Positions 1-9,631 are shown, counted from the first letter of the stretch. The stretch: 55,445 bases of DNA from Porticoccaceae bacterium (GCA_023228865.1 JALOAH010000014.1:1-55445), one strand, 5' to 3'. The notes: generated by a model not told the origin, from the letters alone. Numbers and translations are program-made.

Positions 1-25
1 TCACGGTGAGCAGGGAGCCATCCCC

Positions 26-559
26 ATGAAGAGGTTGCATCCTCCCCTGCTGTTGATGGTCCTACTCTCAAGCGCCCTGTGTCTCGCCGATCAGCCGTTG
101 ATCGTGGTTGAAGACCGTGGCGGCACTTCGGCTCTGCCCTACTATCAGGCTCTAAACCTTGGCCACAATATCTCCCGTAGTAAGCAGCAAACACCCCTCG
201 CTAGGCAAAAATATAAATCCGGCCCGTACAGCGAAGCGGACATGCTCCCGGTACGGACGCCGTCATTGACGCCGGACAAGGTCACGCCTCGGGCGATTCG
301 GTCACCGGGCATGACACCGTTCTTCCTGGTCGGCATCGACCCACACTCCCGCGCCTGGTTGCGCCAGCAGGCGGACGTATTGCGTAACCTTGGCGCCATG
401 GGGTTGGTGGTGAATGTGGAGACGCTGGACGCGCTGGAACAGCTGCGTGATTCCGTGCCGGGCCTTACCCTGTCGCCCGTCTCCGCCGACGACCTGGCCG
501 GACGGCTGGGTTTGAAACACTACCCCGTGCTGATCACGGCCACGGAAATCCGGCAATAA
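26..559 (+). CDS. ICE protein, TIGR03765 (PFL_4695) family
   Basis: A 177-residue secreted or periplasmic protein of the conserved ICE transfer cluster. Residues 1-21 form a signal peptide (MKR, a leucine-rich core, then SALCLA). The body holds LIVVEDRGGTSALPYYQAL near residues 25-44 and a C-terminal half that ends in a thioredoxin-like looking YPVLITATE. The family is known only from PFGI-1-type elements and has no assigned biochemical role. The ATG is preceded by AGGGAG at a good distance, which supports this start. Its stop overlaps the traD start by one base (TAATG), so the two are probably translationally coupled. Family assignment comes from recall of conserved residues and from gene order. 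Confidence 0.85.
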   Translation: MKRLHPPLLLMVLLSSALCLADQPLIVVEDRGGTSALPYYQALNLGHNISRSKQQTPLARQKYKSGPYSEADMLPVRTPSLTPDKVTPRAIRSPGMTPFFLVGIDPHSRAWLRQQADVLRNLGAMGLVVNVETLDALEQLRDSVPGLTLSPVSADDLAGRLGLKHYPVLITATEIRQ

Positions 560-2685
560 TGTCCCAGGCGCAGGCCATGGAGGTGCTGTTACGCCCTGCC
601 GTGGAGCTTTATACGGTGGCGGCCTGTGTCGGCGCGGCTTTTCTCTGTATCGCCGCCCCCTGGTCTCTGGCACTCAGTCCGTTACTGGGCATTGGCAGCG
701 CATTGGCGTTTCTGACCTTTGGCGCGGTACGACTGCGGCAGGCTTGGGCCATATTGCGCTACCGCCGTAACCTGCGCCGATTGCCCCGCTATGTCATGAG
801 CAGCCGACGCGTGCCCACCAGCCGACAACGGTTGTTTATCGGCCGGGGATTCCGCTGGGACCAGCGCCATACCCATCGGCTGTACCAAACCTACCGCCCG
901 GAATTTCGCCGCTATGTCGAACCCACTCTGGCCTACCGTATCGCTCGGCACTGGGAGACCCGACTGCAGTTGTCGAGACTGCCGCTGGCGCCACTTGCCC
1001 GCCTCACCACCTGGGACCACCCCCTCAACCCGGTGCGCCCGCTGCCACCGGTGGGGGGCATGCCGCGCCTACACGGTATCGAACCCCGTGAATACGATGT
1101 CACCCTGCCACTCGACGAACGCGTCGGCCATACTCTGGTGCTGGGAACCACCCGGGTGGGCAAGACCCGTCTCGCGGAACTGCTAATCACCCAGGATATC
1201 CGTCGCGGCGAGGTCTGCATTGTGTTCGACCCGAAGGGCGATGCCGACCTGTTGAAACGGATGTATGTGGAAGCGAGGCGGTCGGGGCGTGACGGTGAAT
1301 TCTACGTGTTTCATCTGGGATGGCCCGATATCTCCGCCCGCTACAATGCGGTCGGGCGGTTCGGGCGGATTTCCGAAGTGGCCACCCGTATCGCCGGCCA
1401 GTTATCGGGGGAAGGGGACAGCGCAGCCTTCCGGGAATTTGCCTGGCGGTTCGTCAATATCATTGCCCGTGCCCTGGTGGAGCTCGGCCAGCGGCCCGAT
1501 TACCTGTTGATCCAGCGACATGTGATCAATATCGACGCCCTGTTTATCGAGTACGCGGCGCACTTCTTCGCGCGGCATGACCCTAAAGCCTGGGAGAGTA
1601 TTGTTCAGCTGGAATCCAGGCTCAATGACAAAACCATACCCCGCAATATGGTGGGTCGCGAAAAGCGCGTGGTCGCCATCGAGCAATACCTGTCCCAGGC
1701 GCGGGTATACGATTCCGTGCTGGACGGCCTGCGCAGCGCCGTGCGCTACGACCGCACCTACTTCGATAAAATCGTCGCGTCACTCCTGCCGTTACTGGAA
1801 AAGCTCACCACTGGCAAAATTGCCCAATTGTTGGCGCCCAACTACTCCGACCTCAACGATCCCCGCCCCATCTTCGACTGGCTGCAGATCATCCGCAAAC
1901 GGGCGGTGGTGTATGTTGGACTGGATGCCCTGTCCGATCCGGAAGTGGCCGCAGCGGTGGGTAACAGCATGTTCTCCGACCTGACTTCGGTGGCGGGCCA
2001 TCTGTATAAGCACGGCGTGGACGATGGTCTGCCGTCTACCCATTCCCACGACAAACCGGCCATCAATGTCCATGCCGACGAGTTCAACGAGCTGATGGGG
2101 GATGAGTTTATCCCGATGATCAACAAAGGGGGTGGCGCGGGCATTCAGGTCACCGCCTATACACAGACGCTCAGCGATATCGAGGCTCGGATTGGCAGCC
2201 GCGCCAAAGCCGGCCAGGTCATCGGCAACTTCAACAACCTGTTTATGCTACGGGTGCGGGAGACCGCCACCGCGGAATTGTTGACCAAGCAGTTGCCCAA
2301 GGTGGAGGTCTACTCCACCGCAGTCGTCAGCGGTGCGACGGACAGCTCCGACATTCACGGGCCCACGGATTTCACTTCCAATACCCAGGACAGGCTCACA
2401 CCCACCGAAGTCCCTTTGATCGAACCGGCCCATATCCTCGGTCTGCCCAAGGGGCAAGCCTTCGGCCTTATCGAAGGCGGGAACCTGTGGAAAATCCGCA
2501 TGCCACTGCCCGCACCGGATCGCGACGAAGCGATGCCCGAGAGTCTCCAGGCTCTCGCCGGTTATATGCGGCAGCAGTATGCAGATTCCGGTAACGCATG
2601 GTGGAGCAGCACCCAAGCTATAGGCGAACCGATTCTGTCTCCGGATCTCTTTGAAACATCGGATCCATCCTCGGGTAATGGTTAG
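559..2685 (+). CDS. traD: Type IV coupling protein TraD (SXT/TOL subfamily)
   Basis: A 708-residue inner-membrane ATPase that would bring the relaxase-DNA complex to the secretion channel. Two hydrophobic stretches near residues 18-56 anchor it. Walker A is GTTRVGKT at 196-203, followed by FDPKGDAD near 223. A Walker B-like stretch, INVHADEFNELMG, lies near residue 500, and a GIQVTAYTQTLSDIEARIG segment follows, as in TraD/TraG-type coupling proteins. Length agrees with TIGR03743-type proteins. It overlaps the preceding gene by one base and lies 11 bp before the TIGR03747 gene, the usual order in this ICE family. Function is inferred from family and context. Confidence 0.92.
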   Translation: MSQAQAMEVLLRPAVELYTVAACVGAAFLCIAAPWSLALSPLLGIGSALAFLTFGAVRLRQAWAILRYRRNLRRLPRYVMSSRRVPTSRQRLFIGRGFRWDQRHTHRLYQTYRPEFRRYVEPTLAYRIARHWETRLQLSRLPLAPLARLTTWDHPLNPVRPLPPVGGMPRLHGIEPREYDVTLPLDERVGHTLVLGTTRVGKTRLAELLITQDIRRGEVCIVFDPKGDADLLKRMYVEARRSGRDGEFYVFHLGWPDISARYNAVGRFGRISEVATRIAGQLSGEGDSAAFREFAWRFVNIIARALVELGQRPDYLLIQRHVINIDALFIEYAAHFFARHDPKAWESIVQLESRLNDKTIPRNMVGREKRVVAIEQYLSQARVYDSVLDGLRSAVRYDRTYFDKIVASLLPLLEKLTTGKIAQLLAPNYSDLNDPRPIFDWLQIIRKRAVVYVGLDALSDPEVAAAVGNSMFSDLTSVAGHLYKHGVDDGLPSTHSHDKPAINVHADEFNELMGDEFIPMINKGGGAGIQVTAYTQTLSDIEARIGSRAKAGQVIGNFNNLFMLRVRETATAELLTKQLPKVEVYSTAVVSGATDSSDIHGPTDFTSNTQDRLTPTEVPLIEPAHILGLPKGQAFGLIEGGNLWKIRMPLPAPDRDEAMPESLQALAGYMRQQYADSGNAWWSSTQAIGEPILSPDLFETSDPSSGNG

Positions 2686-2696
2686 AGAGGTGCACG

Positions 2697-3446
2697 ATGG
2701 CAGATCCGGCCAACGTGGCCGCGCGGCAACAAACCCGGCAACAGGGCCTGCTCCTCAGGCTAATCACACTGCCCTTCCGGTTTCTCGGAGTGCTGTGCGG
2801 CTCCCTGCTCCTATTCATTCTGATTGAGTGTGCAGGTATGTACCTGTTCTGGGAGAACCAGAGCTGGCACCACGCCCGGGATATGCTGCATCGCGAACTC
2901 AACAATCTCGACCGTCGGTTTACCCGCAGCATTGTGGTTCAGGAGCCGGGACGGACGATCACCAAATGGGTGAATACTGGCCACGATTTTCTCTTCGTAA
3001 GAACCGGCCTGTTGCAAACGGCAAAGCATTCCGCGCAGTCGTCCCACGACACCAAAAACCACTCGGTACGGGATTTTCGCTATTATCTGACACAGGCTTA
3101 CGCCCATATGCAACGCTGCCTGATCGCGGCTGCGTACGCCACGCTCGTGTTTGGGGTCCGATTATGCGTGCTGAGCTTGATGATCCCGCTACTGCTTATG
3201 GCGATGTTTGTCGGCTTGGTGGATGGCCTGGTCCGCCGCGACCTCCGACGCTTCGAAGCCGGGCGCGAATCCGGTTTCATCTATCACCGCGCCAAGGCCA
3301 GTCTGGTCCCCCTCGCTGTATTGCCCTGGGTTGTCTATCTGACGTTTCCGATTAGCGTCAATCCGCTCGCTATTATTCTCCCGGGAGCGGTGCTGCTGGG
3401 TGTGGCTGTTGATATTGTTGCGGGGAGTTTCAAGAAGTACTTGTGA
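2697..3446 (+). CDS. ICE membrane protein, TIGR03747 (PFL_4697) family
   Basis: A 249-residue integral membrane protein with hydrophobic helices near residues 20-50, 138-180 and 202-245 and a polar middle region (roughly 55-125). It follows traD by 11 bp, with a GAGAGGTG ribosome-binding stretch before the ATG. In this ICE family it always accompanies traD; its role in the transfer apparatus is unknown. It is the last transfer gene before the cargo block. In canonical elements the RAQPRD gene follows directly, so the insertion at about 3447-11859 splits the operon here. Confidence 0.82.
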   Translation: MADPANVAARQQTRQQGLLLRLITLPFRFLGVLCGSLLLFILIECAGMYLFWENQSWHHARDMLHRELNNLDRRFTRSIVVQEPGRTITKWVNTGHDFLFVRTGLLQTAKHSAQSSHDTKNHSVRDFRYYLTQAYAHMQRCLIAAAYATLVFGVRLCVLSLMIPLLLMAMFVGLVDGLVRRDLRRFEAGRESGFIYHRAKASLVPLAVLPWVVYLTFPISVNPLAIILPGAVLLGVAVDIVAGSFKKYL

Positions 3447-3472
3447 TCCTTTTGATCATTTATTGAACAATA

Positions 3473-4981
3473 TTATTCAGTAATTAACCGCAAGAGTTGC
3501 TTCGGATCATCAAAAGAGGGGGTGTCAGAGACTCGATCTACGTAGATCACAAGGCAGTACCGGGCAAGTTTTTCAGCTGTAGCTCGCTCGACGGACCAAT
3601 CTTTACCAAGAGATTCATTTTCGCCATGAATCATTCGATTCCGCCCAATTTCATATATCTGTTCGACGACTTCCTTCATTGTCTTACCATCCCGAGTCAT
3701 TACCGTATTTTCATCTATGGCAAAGCAGGATTTTATGAGTCTGCGGATTGCCTTTTGGCTTCCCTTTCGGCTGAAGTCACCGGTTAGAACTTCCATAGCA
3801 GCCGAAAGTTTGACAATAGCAATTTGGTCGACGGTTTCGCGGCAACCCTCGTAGAACCAAAGCAATGCATGAGCGATAGCATTCATTAGCTTGGGTCGCT
3901 TACTACCACTAACTGGATCAAGATAGGTCATGATCGCCTCTCCGGCGAGAGCAAAAAACCCGGCGAACCGCTCCATAATTTCCCTCAACGCTTCTCTACT
4001 CACCCAAGGCGCATGCAGTCGCTTGGAACCAATACTACCAGGGAGCATAAGCCCATCATGCGTGAATGAAAGCATTGTACCGTATTGGTATTTTTCGTCT
4101 GCACATAACCTGATCCCCTTCAATGCTTCTGAGGGTGTTTCCCAGATTAGGGACACTGTAGCCATGGCGAGACGAGCCGTTATCACTGCTTTCTGTAGTC
4201 CTGCTTCACCTCCAAACCCCGGGACCCTGACGGAACAGACATAAGGGCATTTCCCAATGGCTTGGAGAATAAATTTTTCGTCATTGGCGTCAGCGGAAGA
4301 TTTCCTACTCTTCAATCGTTTGCCCTGCCATGCCTGAAGGATTCTACGACCTGTGACTTTCGAAATTGGCCCATCCGCAATTTTTTGCGAAAATCGTTCT
4401 ATACGACCACCTGACACCACTCGAACCCATCGACCATCCGTCATCTTTCGATCAAGCCACATCTTTCGAGGTTCAAATCGAACTGGGCCAATATCAAACG
4501 GAGCGATGTCGTCATCACTGAAGAGTGTGCAACCGAAAGCATATTCCCGTTGCCCATTCGACGATATCCATTGAATTTCATTCGACAAAGCTTCCTCGAC
4601 ACTCTTCAGGACCAATTCTGCGTTTTGGCCGACATCTGCATCCAAGTCGATTTTGACCAACGCGGGGCCAAATGCCCTACGAACCATACTTCTTAAATCG
4701 TTTGCTGATAATTGTGTTTCCAACGAAGGGGCTCGCTTCATGAAGTGATACGCCACATCAGCGATCAGTTGGTCGGCCGTTTTCGTAATCGAAATATGCC
4801 GCCCATCACCAGCACCAATCATGCGGGGAAATGGGTCATCCTTGTCCCCTTGGAACTGTGGACATTCCTGGTGGATTCGAAGGTCCTCGATGATTCTTTT
4901 CACCAAATTATGCAAATCAGTCATTGTGGTTCTATCGCTCAGAAGTATCGGACAGGTACGTTGGATAAACCCTTCGTCCAT
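3473..4981 (-). CDS. Apea-like HEPN domain protein, predicted RNase effector
   Basis: About 502 residues if translation starts at the ATG at 4981, one base after the stop of the upstream gene (TAGGATG). The frame stays open to 5065, but that longer start lies inside the neighbour. The N-terminal 330 residues match no family I recognise. The C-terminal 150 resemble Apea-like HEPN domains: a helical IAIVKLSAAMEVLTGD stretch, then RNRMIHGEN, which supplies the Rx4H motif (R447 to H452) of HEPN ribonucleases. The gene is last in an apparent hipB-hipA-DUF4238-HEPN operon and visibly more AT-rich than the transfer genes. RNase activity and a defence role are inferred from the motif and context. Its 3' end faces the TIGR03747 gene, 26 bp away. 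Confidence 0.6.
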   Translation of the reverse strand: MDEGFIQRTCPILLSDRTTMTDLHNLVKRIIEDLRIHQECPQFQGDKDDPFPRMIGAGDGRHISITKTADQLIADVAYHFMKRAPSLETQLSANDLRSMVRRAFGPALVKIDLDADVGQNAELVLKSVEEALSNEIQWISSNGQREYAFGCTLFSDDDIAPFDIGPVRFEPRKMWLDRKMTDGRWVRVVSGGRIERFSQKIADGPISKVTGRRILQAWQGKRLKSRKSSADANDEKFILQAIGKCPYVCSVRVPGFGGEAGLQKAVITARLAMATVSLIWETPSEALKGIRLCADEKYQYGTMLSFTHDGLMLPGSIGSKRLHAPWVSREALREIMERFAGFFALAGEAIMTYLDPVSGSKRPKLMNAIAHALLWFYEGCRETVDQIAIVKLSAAMEVLTGDFSRKGSQKAIRRLIKSCFAIDENTVMTRDGKTMKEVVEQIYEIGRNRMIHGENESLGKDWSVERATAEKLARYCLVIYVDRVSDTPSFDDPKQLLRLITE

Positions 4982-4982
4982 C

Positions 4983-7421
4983 CTATTCCACAGAGTGCTC
5001 AAGGTGCCCAGCAACTCGAACAAAAAATGCCATCGGAATTGGCGCAATATCCTTCGCACGCCCAAACGTTAGTAACAAACGTCGCACCGCATTTCGTTCA
5101 AAGCCTCCCGACGGAACGGACAACTCTATATGCCCATCCAAAATCATTTCAGTGGTCGTTGTTGAGCGTTCCGCCTGCATACGTTCCGCCGCTTTCTTGA
5201 ACTCCTCAGCGAGTTGACAGGCAGAAGTGTCACTCACATTATCTCGGAGAGTATTCGTAATACGGCGGATTTGTGTTCTCATCCCGCCACACTTGCCCGC
5301 CATTCGGGCTTCAAACCCTGAGTGGCCTTGGAGATTGATGGGAAAGATTATCGTTTTGGCAACATCAACTAGTGGTTGCCAAGTCACATCCGGTTTCAGG
5401 GATTCAGTCAATCGAGATCGTGCGTGGAGGTGATTCCAATGAACTCGCATATCGGTGTAGAGCGTTGATCCGGTTAACCCCGCCAGAAACATCGCTACTT
5501 CAAGGTTAAATCCCTTCACAATCCGTAGCTGGGCTCCAGCTTCCCCTGTCTCACTGGGTTGCAGAAGCGCTAAGGGATCTTGGGCAAGCTCCGACTTCAT
5601 ATGCACCACCGCAGAGTCAAGTTCGGCGGCGCTAAGTTCCGGGGAGAGTTTCCGTAGATACTCACGAAGAGATGGCTCGGGAAGCCTTTTGATAGACCGC
5701 ATAAAATCGTCCTTGGCCAATTTTTTTGAAAGCCCAAAATCATCGTCGCTAGCCTTCCAATTCGCAGTGCGCTCCTCCGCCATTTGCCATACAATCTTCC
5801 TGAGTTCATCGTTAAAATCGTTCGGATCTGGCACCAGATGAATCAATCCAGCATCGATATACGGCTCAAGGATCAGCATCAACAATACATTTTTAATTGT
5901 TTGTTCTTTGTGTTGTGCCGGTGACATTACCGGGCTGTATTCGGGCCGGATAAACGACGGATTTACGAAGGGATTCGGGAGGATTATCTCATCGAAATAT
6001 GGTAACCAGCCGGTAGCATTTCCTACTATGGTACGAGGATCCAGCGTACCCAGATATACAGCCCGGGAAATAGTTTCGCAAGGACGCGGCAACAGTTCCG
6101 CCAAGTCGGTATCACGTGGCCACAAACTCCCAAAGGCTTCATGAATCCGTTTGACCTGCTCATCACTCAGCTCGTGCTGCACATCCTGCCATGTCTTACC
6201 TGCATCAAGCCCCAAGATATCGGCGACCGCACGACAAAACATGAGGTTGCGCTCGCGAATTCCGTAAACTTTCCATGATGGCCGTTCTTGTTCCGGCAGG
6301 TGCATGCAACACTTCTTGTATTTACGCCCACTGCCGCAACCACAGGGATCGTTTCGCCCCGGAGGGGTCATATCCCGTTTCTTTCTCAGATATTGATGTG
6401 CTCCGGATGTACGACCGAATGCGTCCTGGTAATATGTAGGCCTATCGTCGTAACCAACATATATCTCGCCTCCAAACCGCCAGAGTTCATCACTCGGCAA
6501 CAGAGTTTTGCCAATATCAGACCAATTACCGGAAAACTCCGTCTCTGGACTAAGCCATGATCTTTCCCCTGCCGCGACGTACTGACGAGCCCTCTGTTTC
6601 AGGAGGTAGTTGATTCCGATCACATCAGCGCGGGTTAATTTACGTGTTCTGATAAAGGCGTCCGTTCGCACCACGCCCGTCCCCCGATACCGTGCATTGG
6701 TTCGCGTAGCCATCAAATTTGCCTCATCGGGATTTTCCGCATATTCGAGATTCGTCAGAATAAGGCAATGATTCGCATCAAGCGCGAATACTGTTTGACT
6801 ACCGACCATTTCAATCAGGGGGTCATATGGATAACCGCAAACTTCAGAATCCGGTGGACATGCGGGGTTGTAAATTGTAACGGGGTGATCCGTTACAATA
6901 AACTTCACGTCAGACTCGTCGGCCGACACTATCTCCCGAACACCCTCTGACCACATGATGCAATGCATGAGACGCAAGCCCTGCATTTCTTCCATAAGTT
7001 CTAGCTGCGTCAGATTCGAATATCGCACTTGAATCCAGTCCAGACCTTTCGGGGTCCGCAATTTTTGCGCATCCAAGTATTCGAAAAGTGATCGGAAGGA
7101 TTTGTGTATGGCTACCGGGTCATTATCAGAAAGCGCACGAACAGCCTTTGCGCCTTCATTATCAATTTTACCAAATAGGTATCGCTCAATTTCATCGTTC
7201 AACACCTCTCCAAATTGAGTCGTATAGAGGTCCTGTGTCCAGAAGCAACTCTTTGGCCCCTGTATAGAAACAGCGCGATTTTCTACAATCCGACCATTGG
7301 GCAGCTCCCTTTTGGCTGGGTCAATATCGAGGTAATAAAGCTTGCTTTTTCCTTCGGCAAGGAATCGTCGTTGATACCAAATAGGCACATAATGGTTTTT
7401 TCGTGTCAGTTGGTGATCCAT
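4983..7421 (-). CDS. DUF4238 plus SEC-C zinc-knuckle protein
   Basis: An 812-residue multidomain protein. Residues 1 to about 290 match DUF4238: the RKNHYVPIWYQRRFL opening, then FIVTDHPVTIYNP near 174-186 and a NHCLILTN segment. A SEC-C metal-binding motif follows at about 354-372 (NDPCGCGSGRKYKKCC, with C360, C362, C371 and C372). The remaining 440 residues, including LPNPFVNPSF and a mixed helical region, match nothing I can name. DUF4238 proteins have no established reaction, although they recur beside defence genes. The start lies 10 bp after the hipA stop, and its AAGG ribosome-binding site overlaps that stop, which argues for co-translation with hipA. The HEPN gene starts one base after this stop. 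Composition is AT-richer than hipBA. Confidence 0.7.
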   Translation of the reverse strand: MDHQLTRKNHYVPIWYQRRFLAEGKSKLYYLDIDPAKRELPNGRIVENRAVSIQGPKSCFWTQDLYTTQFGEVLNDEIERYLFGKIDNEGAKAVRALSDNDPVAIHKSFRSLFEYLDAQKLRTPKGLDWIQVRYSNLTQLELMEEMQGLRLMHCIMWSEGVREIVSADESDVKFIVTDHPVTIYNPACPPDSEVCGYPYDPLIEMVGSQTVFALDANHCLILTNLEYAENPDEANLMATRTNARYRGTGVVRTDAFIRTRKLTRADVIGINYLLKQRARQYVAAGERSWLSPETEFSGNWSDIGKTLLPSDELWRFGGEIYVGYDDRPTYYQDAFGRTSGAHQYLRKKRDMTPPGRNDPCGCGSGRKYKKCCMHLPEQERPSWKVYGIRERNLMFCRAVADILGLDAGKTWQDVQHELSDEQVKRIHEAFGSLWPRDTDLAELLPRPCETISRAVYLGTLDPRTIVGNATGWLPYFDEIILPNPFVNPSFIRPEYSPVMSPAQHKEQTIKNVLLMLILEPYIDAGLIHLVPDPNDFNDELRKIVWQMAEERTANWKASDDDFGLSKKLAKDDFMRSIKRLPEPSLREYLRKLSPELSAAELDSAVVHMKSELAQDPLALLQPSETGEAGAQLRIVKGFNLEVAMFLAGLTGSTLYTDMRVHWNHLHARSRLTESLKPDVTWQPLVDVAKTIIFPINLQGHSGFEARMAGKCGGMRTQIRRITNTLRDNVSDTSACQLAEEFKKAAERMQAERSTTTTEMILDGHIELSVPSGGFERNAVRRLLLTFGRAKDIAPIPMAFFVRVAGHLEHSVE

Positions 7422-7431
7422 TGAAAGAGCC

Positions 7432-8727
7432 TTAATGTTTCAATAATGCGGCGGCTATTTCCATCTGCTCATGCTCAAAGGCCGACGCAAAATCTTCCAA
7501 ATCCTCCCGCCGCATGCCCACTTCCGGGCCGACAGCAATTTCCCGCCAGCTCGCTACCGCCGCCTTCACTTCTGCCAGAACGGCCAGGGCATTGTCTTTA
7601 TCCAGGGAAAAATAGGCACTCCGGGCCAACAGCATCTCCAGGTCGGTGATGGGCCCGTCTTGTTCCGACAGCCAGGTCTTGGATTCTCGCTCCTTGTCCG
7701 GGAAGGGGTTGATGTCGAAGGCCGGCGACAAGCGCCAGAGTCCGCGTTCTACATGCAGGAAGCCATGATTCTGCAGGTGGTCGTCCACGTTGGTGACCAG
7801 CAGGTTGAATACCAGGCGGCGCCAGAGCTGCTGCAAGTCTTGCGCAGGTGCGTGGCCATAACTGCGGATGGCGTCGGCGATTTCAGTGTAGCTGCGTTCC
7901 TCCTCACGTGAGGCCTGCAACAGAGAGGCCGCCGACTGGTAGGGAATCCGACCATCAGTGCCGCTACGGTCAAAACGGCGGATCATCGCCACCGGTATGC
8001 CCTCCAATTGAACGATACGCGCGATGGCGGCCTCAATGCCGGCGCACCGCGCCAGTTGCAGGGCCAACACTTCCCCTCGGGTGACGCTTCGGGTGTCACC
8101 CACACTTGGAAACTTGCCGATAGCGAGCCAGCCGTCTTCGTCAATCACCGTGCATTTGGGGCGCAGACCGCCCAACGACGTTCCTTTGCCCTGCAGGTAA
8201 CGCAGATCCTCCAGGGTTTCCTGGCCGCGCTCTAGTGCCTGGCTGGCATGAAAAATTTTCCCGAGTTCGATCAATGGTGGTGTGCTGCGTCGCCCCTCCT
8301 CCACTGACCGGTGGTAGCGCCCGTCCCCGTCACGCAGGCGCAAGGCGCCTACCCGGCTGAAGTCATCGACCGCCAGTAGGTAATCCATTTCAGTGAGCGC
8401 GGGAAGACGCGGGTTCTCCTTCCGACGCTTGGCATGATCGCGGGCGATGACCCGTCGCCCCCAGACATCCGGTGCCGTATCCGCAATGGCACCATGGAAG
8501 ACCGAATCGTGAGGAGAGGCCGCTTTGTGTGGCTGATATCCCGTCCCCAGGCGCAAGTCGGCGGAAACGTTGAACCGTTCCGGGTTGGACAACCACGATT
8601 CATCATAGGCGATGGCGCTGTTCTCACGTCGCCCCTGCTTTACGTACACGAGCTGGCCCACCGGTGTTCCGGCCTTGCCGATGCATAACTGAACCTGCTT
8701 GCGTATCGATGTGGTGGCAGTTCTCAT
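7432..8727 (-). CDS. hipA: HipA-family Ser/Thr kinase toxin
   Basis: A 431-residue HipA-type kinase. Residues 10-110 form the HipA N-terminal (couple_hipA) domain. The kinase core shows LGGLRPKCTVID and WLAIGKFPS near 190-215, the catalytic loop VTNVDDHLQNHGF near 313-325, and the metal-binding AFDINPF near 338. These correspond to the catalytic Asp/Asn and Mg-binding Asp of E. coli HipA. Known HipA kinases phosphorylate GltX or other translation factors; the target here is unknown. hipB lies 45 bp upstream and the DUF4238 gene 10 bp downstream on the same strand. Length is normal and all catalytic positions look intact. Confidence 0.88.
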   Translation of the reverse strand: MRTATTSIRKQVQLCIGKAGTPVGQLVYVKQGRRENSAIAYDESWLSNPERFNVSADLRLGTGYQPHKAASPHDSVFHGAIADTAPDVWGRRVIARDHAKRRKENPRLPALTEMDYLLAVDDFSRVGALRLRDGDGRYHRSVEEGRRSTPPLIELGKIFHASQALERGQETLEDLRYLQGKGTSLGGLRPKCTVIDEDGWLAIGKFPSVGDTRSVTRGEVLALQLARCAGIEAAIARIVQLEGIPVAMIRRFDRSGTDGRIPYQSAASLLQASREEERSYTEIADAIRSYGHAPAQDLQQLWRRLVFNLLVTNVDDHLQNHGFLHVERGLWRLSPAFDINPFPDKERESKTWLSEQDGPITDLEMLLARSAYFSLDKDNALAVLAEVKAAVASWREIAVGPEVGMRREDLEDFASAFEHEQMEIAAALLKH

Positions 8728-8772
8728 GCGATGCGCCCTTTGTTTTTAGGATTTTTCATGACGCATTCATTC

Positions 8773-9096
8773 TCATAGTGCTTTGGGCGTGCCGCGCTTA
8801 CTGCGCACGCGCTTGGGCAGGTTCTCATCCATCAGGGTCAGGCCAATCTCGTCGCTCGCGGTGTCCAGCAGCTGTTCCAGAGCCTGTATTTCTCCAAATA
8901 CATGCAGGGCGCGGGCAAAGAAGTGGATCGGTATGCGGGCATCACCCTTCTCCATACGCTGAACCGTGGAAATCGATGCACCCATACGCTCGGCCAGCGA
9001 GGCCTGGGTGATATGGCGCCGCCTGCGTGCCAGGGATATATCGCTACCCAGCTTGCGGATAGCTCGCTCGACAGGCAGGGGAATCGGAGATTCCAT
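8773..9096 (-). CDS. hipB: HipB-like XRE-family antitoxin/repressor
   Basis: A 107-residue DNA-binding protein with an HTH_XRE domain at about residues 17-72 (ISLARRRRHITQASLAERMG, then STVQRMEKGD). A basic, disordered-looking C-terminus (PKRVRSKRGTPKAL) follows. It would bind and neutralise HipA and repress the operon. A GGGAG ribosome-binding site sits 6 bases before the ATG. Just upstream a 7-bp inverted repeat (9108-9126) is a candidate operator. It is first gene of the hipB-hipA-DUF4238-HEPN array, so it may set expression of all four. Confidence 0.82.
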   Translation of the reverse strand: MESPIPLPVERAIRKLGSDISLARRRRHITQASLAERMGASISTVQRMEKGDARIPIHFFARALHVFGEIQALEQLLDTASDEIGLTLMDENLPKRVRSKRGTPKAL

Positions 9097-9107
9097 TTAA
9101 AACTCCC

Positions 9108-9126
9108 AACAGATAGCAAATCTGTT
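9108..9126. promoter_or_regulatory. Candidate HipB operator (inverted repeat)
   Basis: AACAGAT at 9108-9114 and ATCTGTT at 9120-9126 form a perfect 7-bp inverted repeat with a 5-base spacer. It lies 12 bases upstream of the hipB start on the minus strand and covers its 5' leader. Autoregulation through such repeats is usual for HipB/XRE antitoxins. The assignment rests only on position and symmetry. Confidence 0.4.
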
Positions 9127-9631
9127 TTTACACTTCTGATAGGAACGATTATATAGAACTTTAGGTCAAAATCAACTATCGGTCCAACCAGAACCATTAT
9201 TCAAAATAGAACATCCAATAAGATGCATTATGTTCCATCGCCACTTACTGCCTGTTGTCATCTTGTTTACCCAGGCTAGCCCTAATGTTGAGAATGCCTC
9301 AGCCTCAATACAAAATCGCCACCTTCCCCGGTGTGCTCTCCCAGTGGCAACTACCAAAGCAGCTCTCCTGAGGATTAAATGTCTTCGCTTCCGAAGAAAT
9401 CACCCTGAGCTCTCAACCTTCGCTGGCATTGTGCTCGGCTTACTGTGAAAGAGATAACCCATCAAGAATATCTTCATGGCCATGTCAAATACCGGGCGGC
9501 CTGTTCGACTATCAGGTGTTACAGCACTCGGTGACAATCAACACTCCGTAAAGGTAGTCTTCCGGCGTGTTCGTGAATATTGTTTTACAGCCAACTCAGA
9601 ACCACTATGATGATTTGACAAGGAGAAAACC
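9127..9631. other. Intergenic region, no gene recognised
   Basis: About 500 bases between the divergent hipB and VOC-YceI genes. It is fairly AT-rich, and no frame carries a protein I recognise. It must contain the promoters of both flanking units. The only clear signal is the ribosome-binding site AAGGAG just before 9632. Confidence 0.5.
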
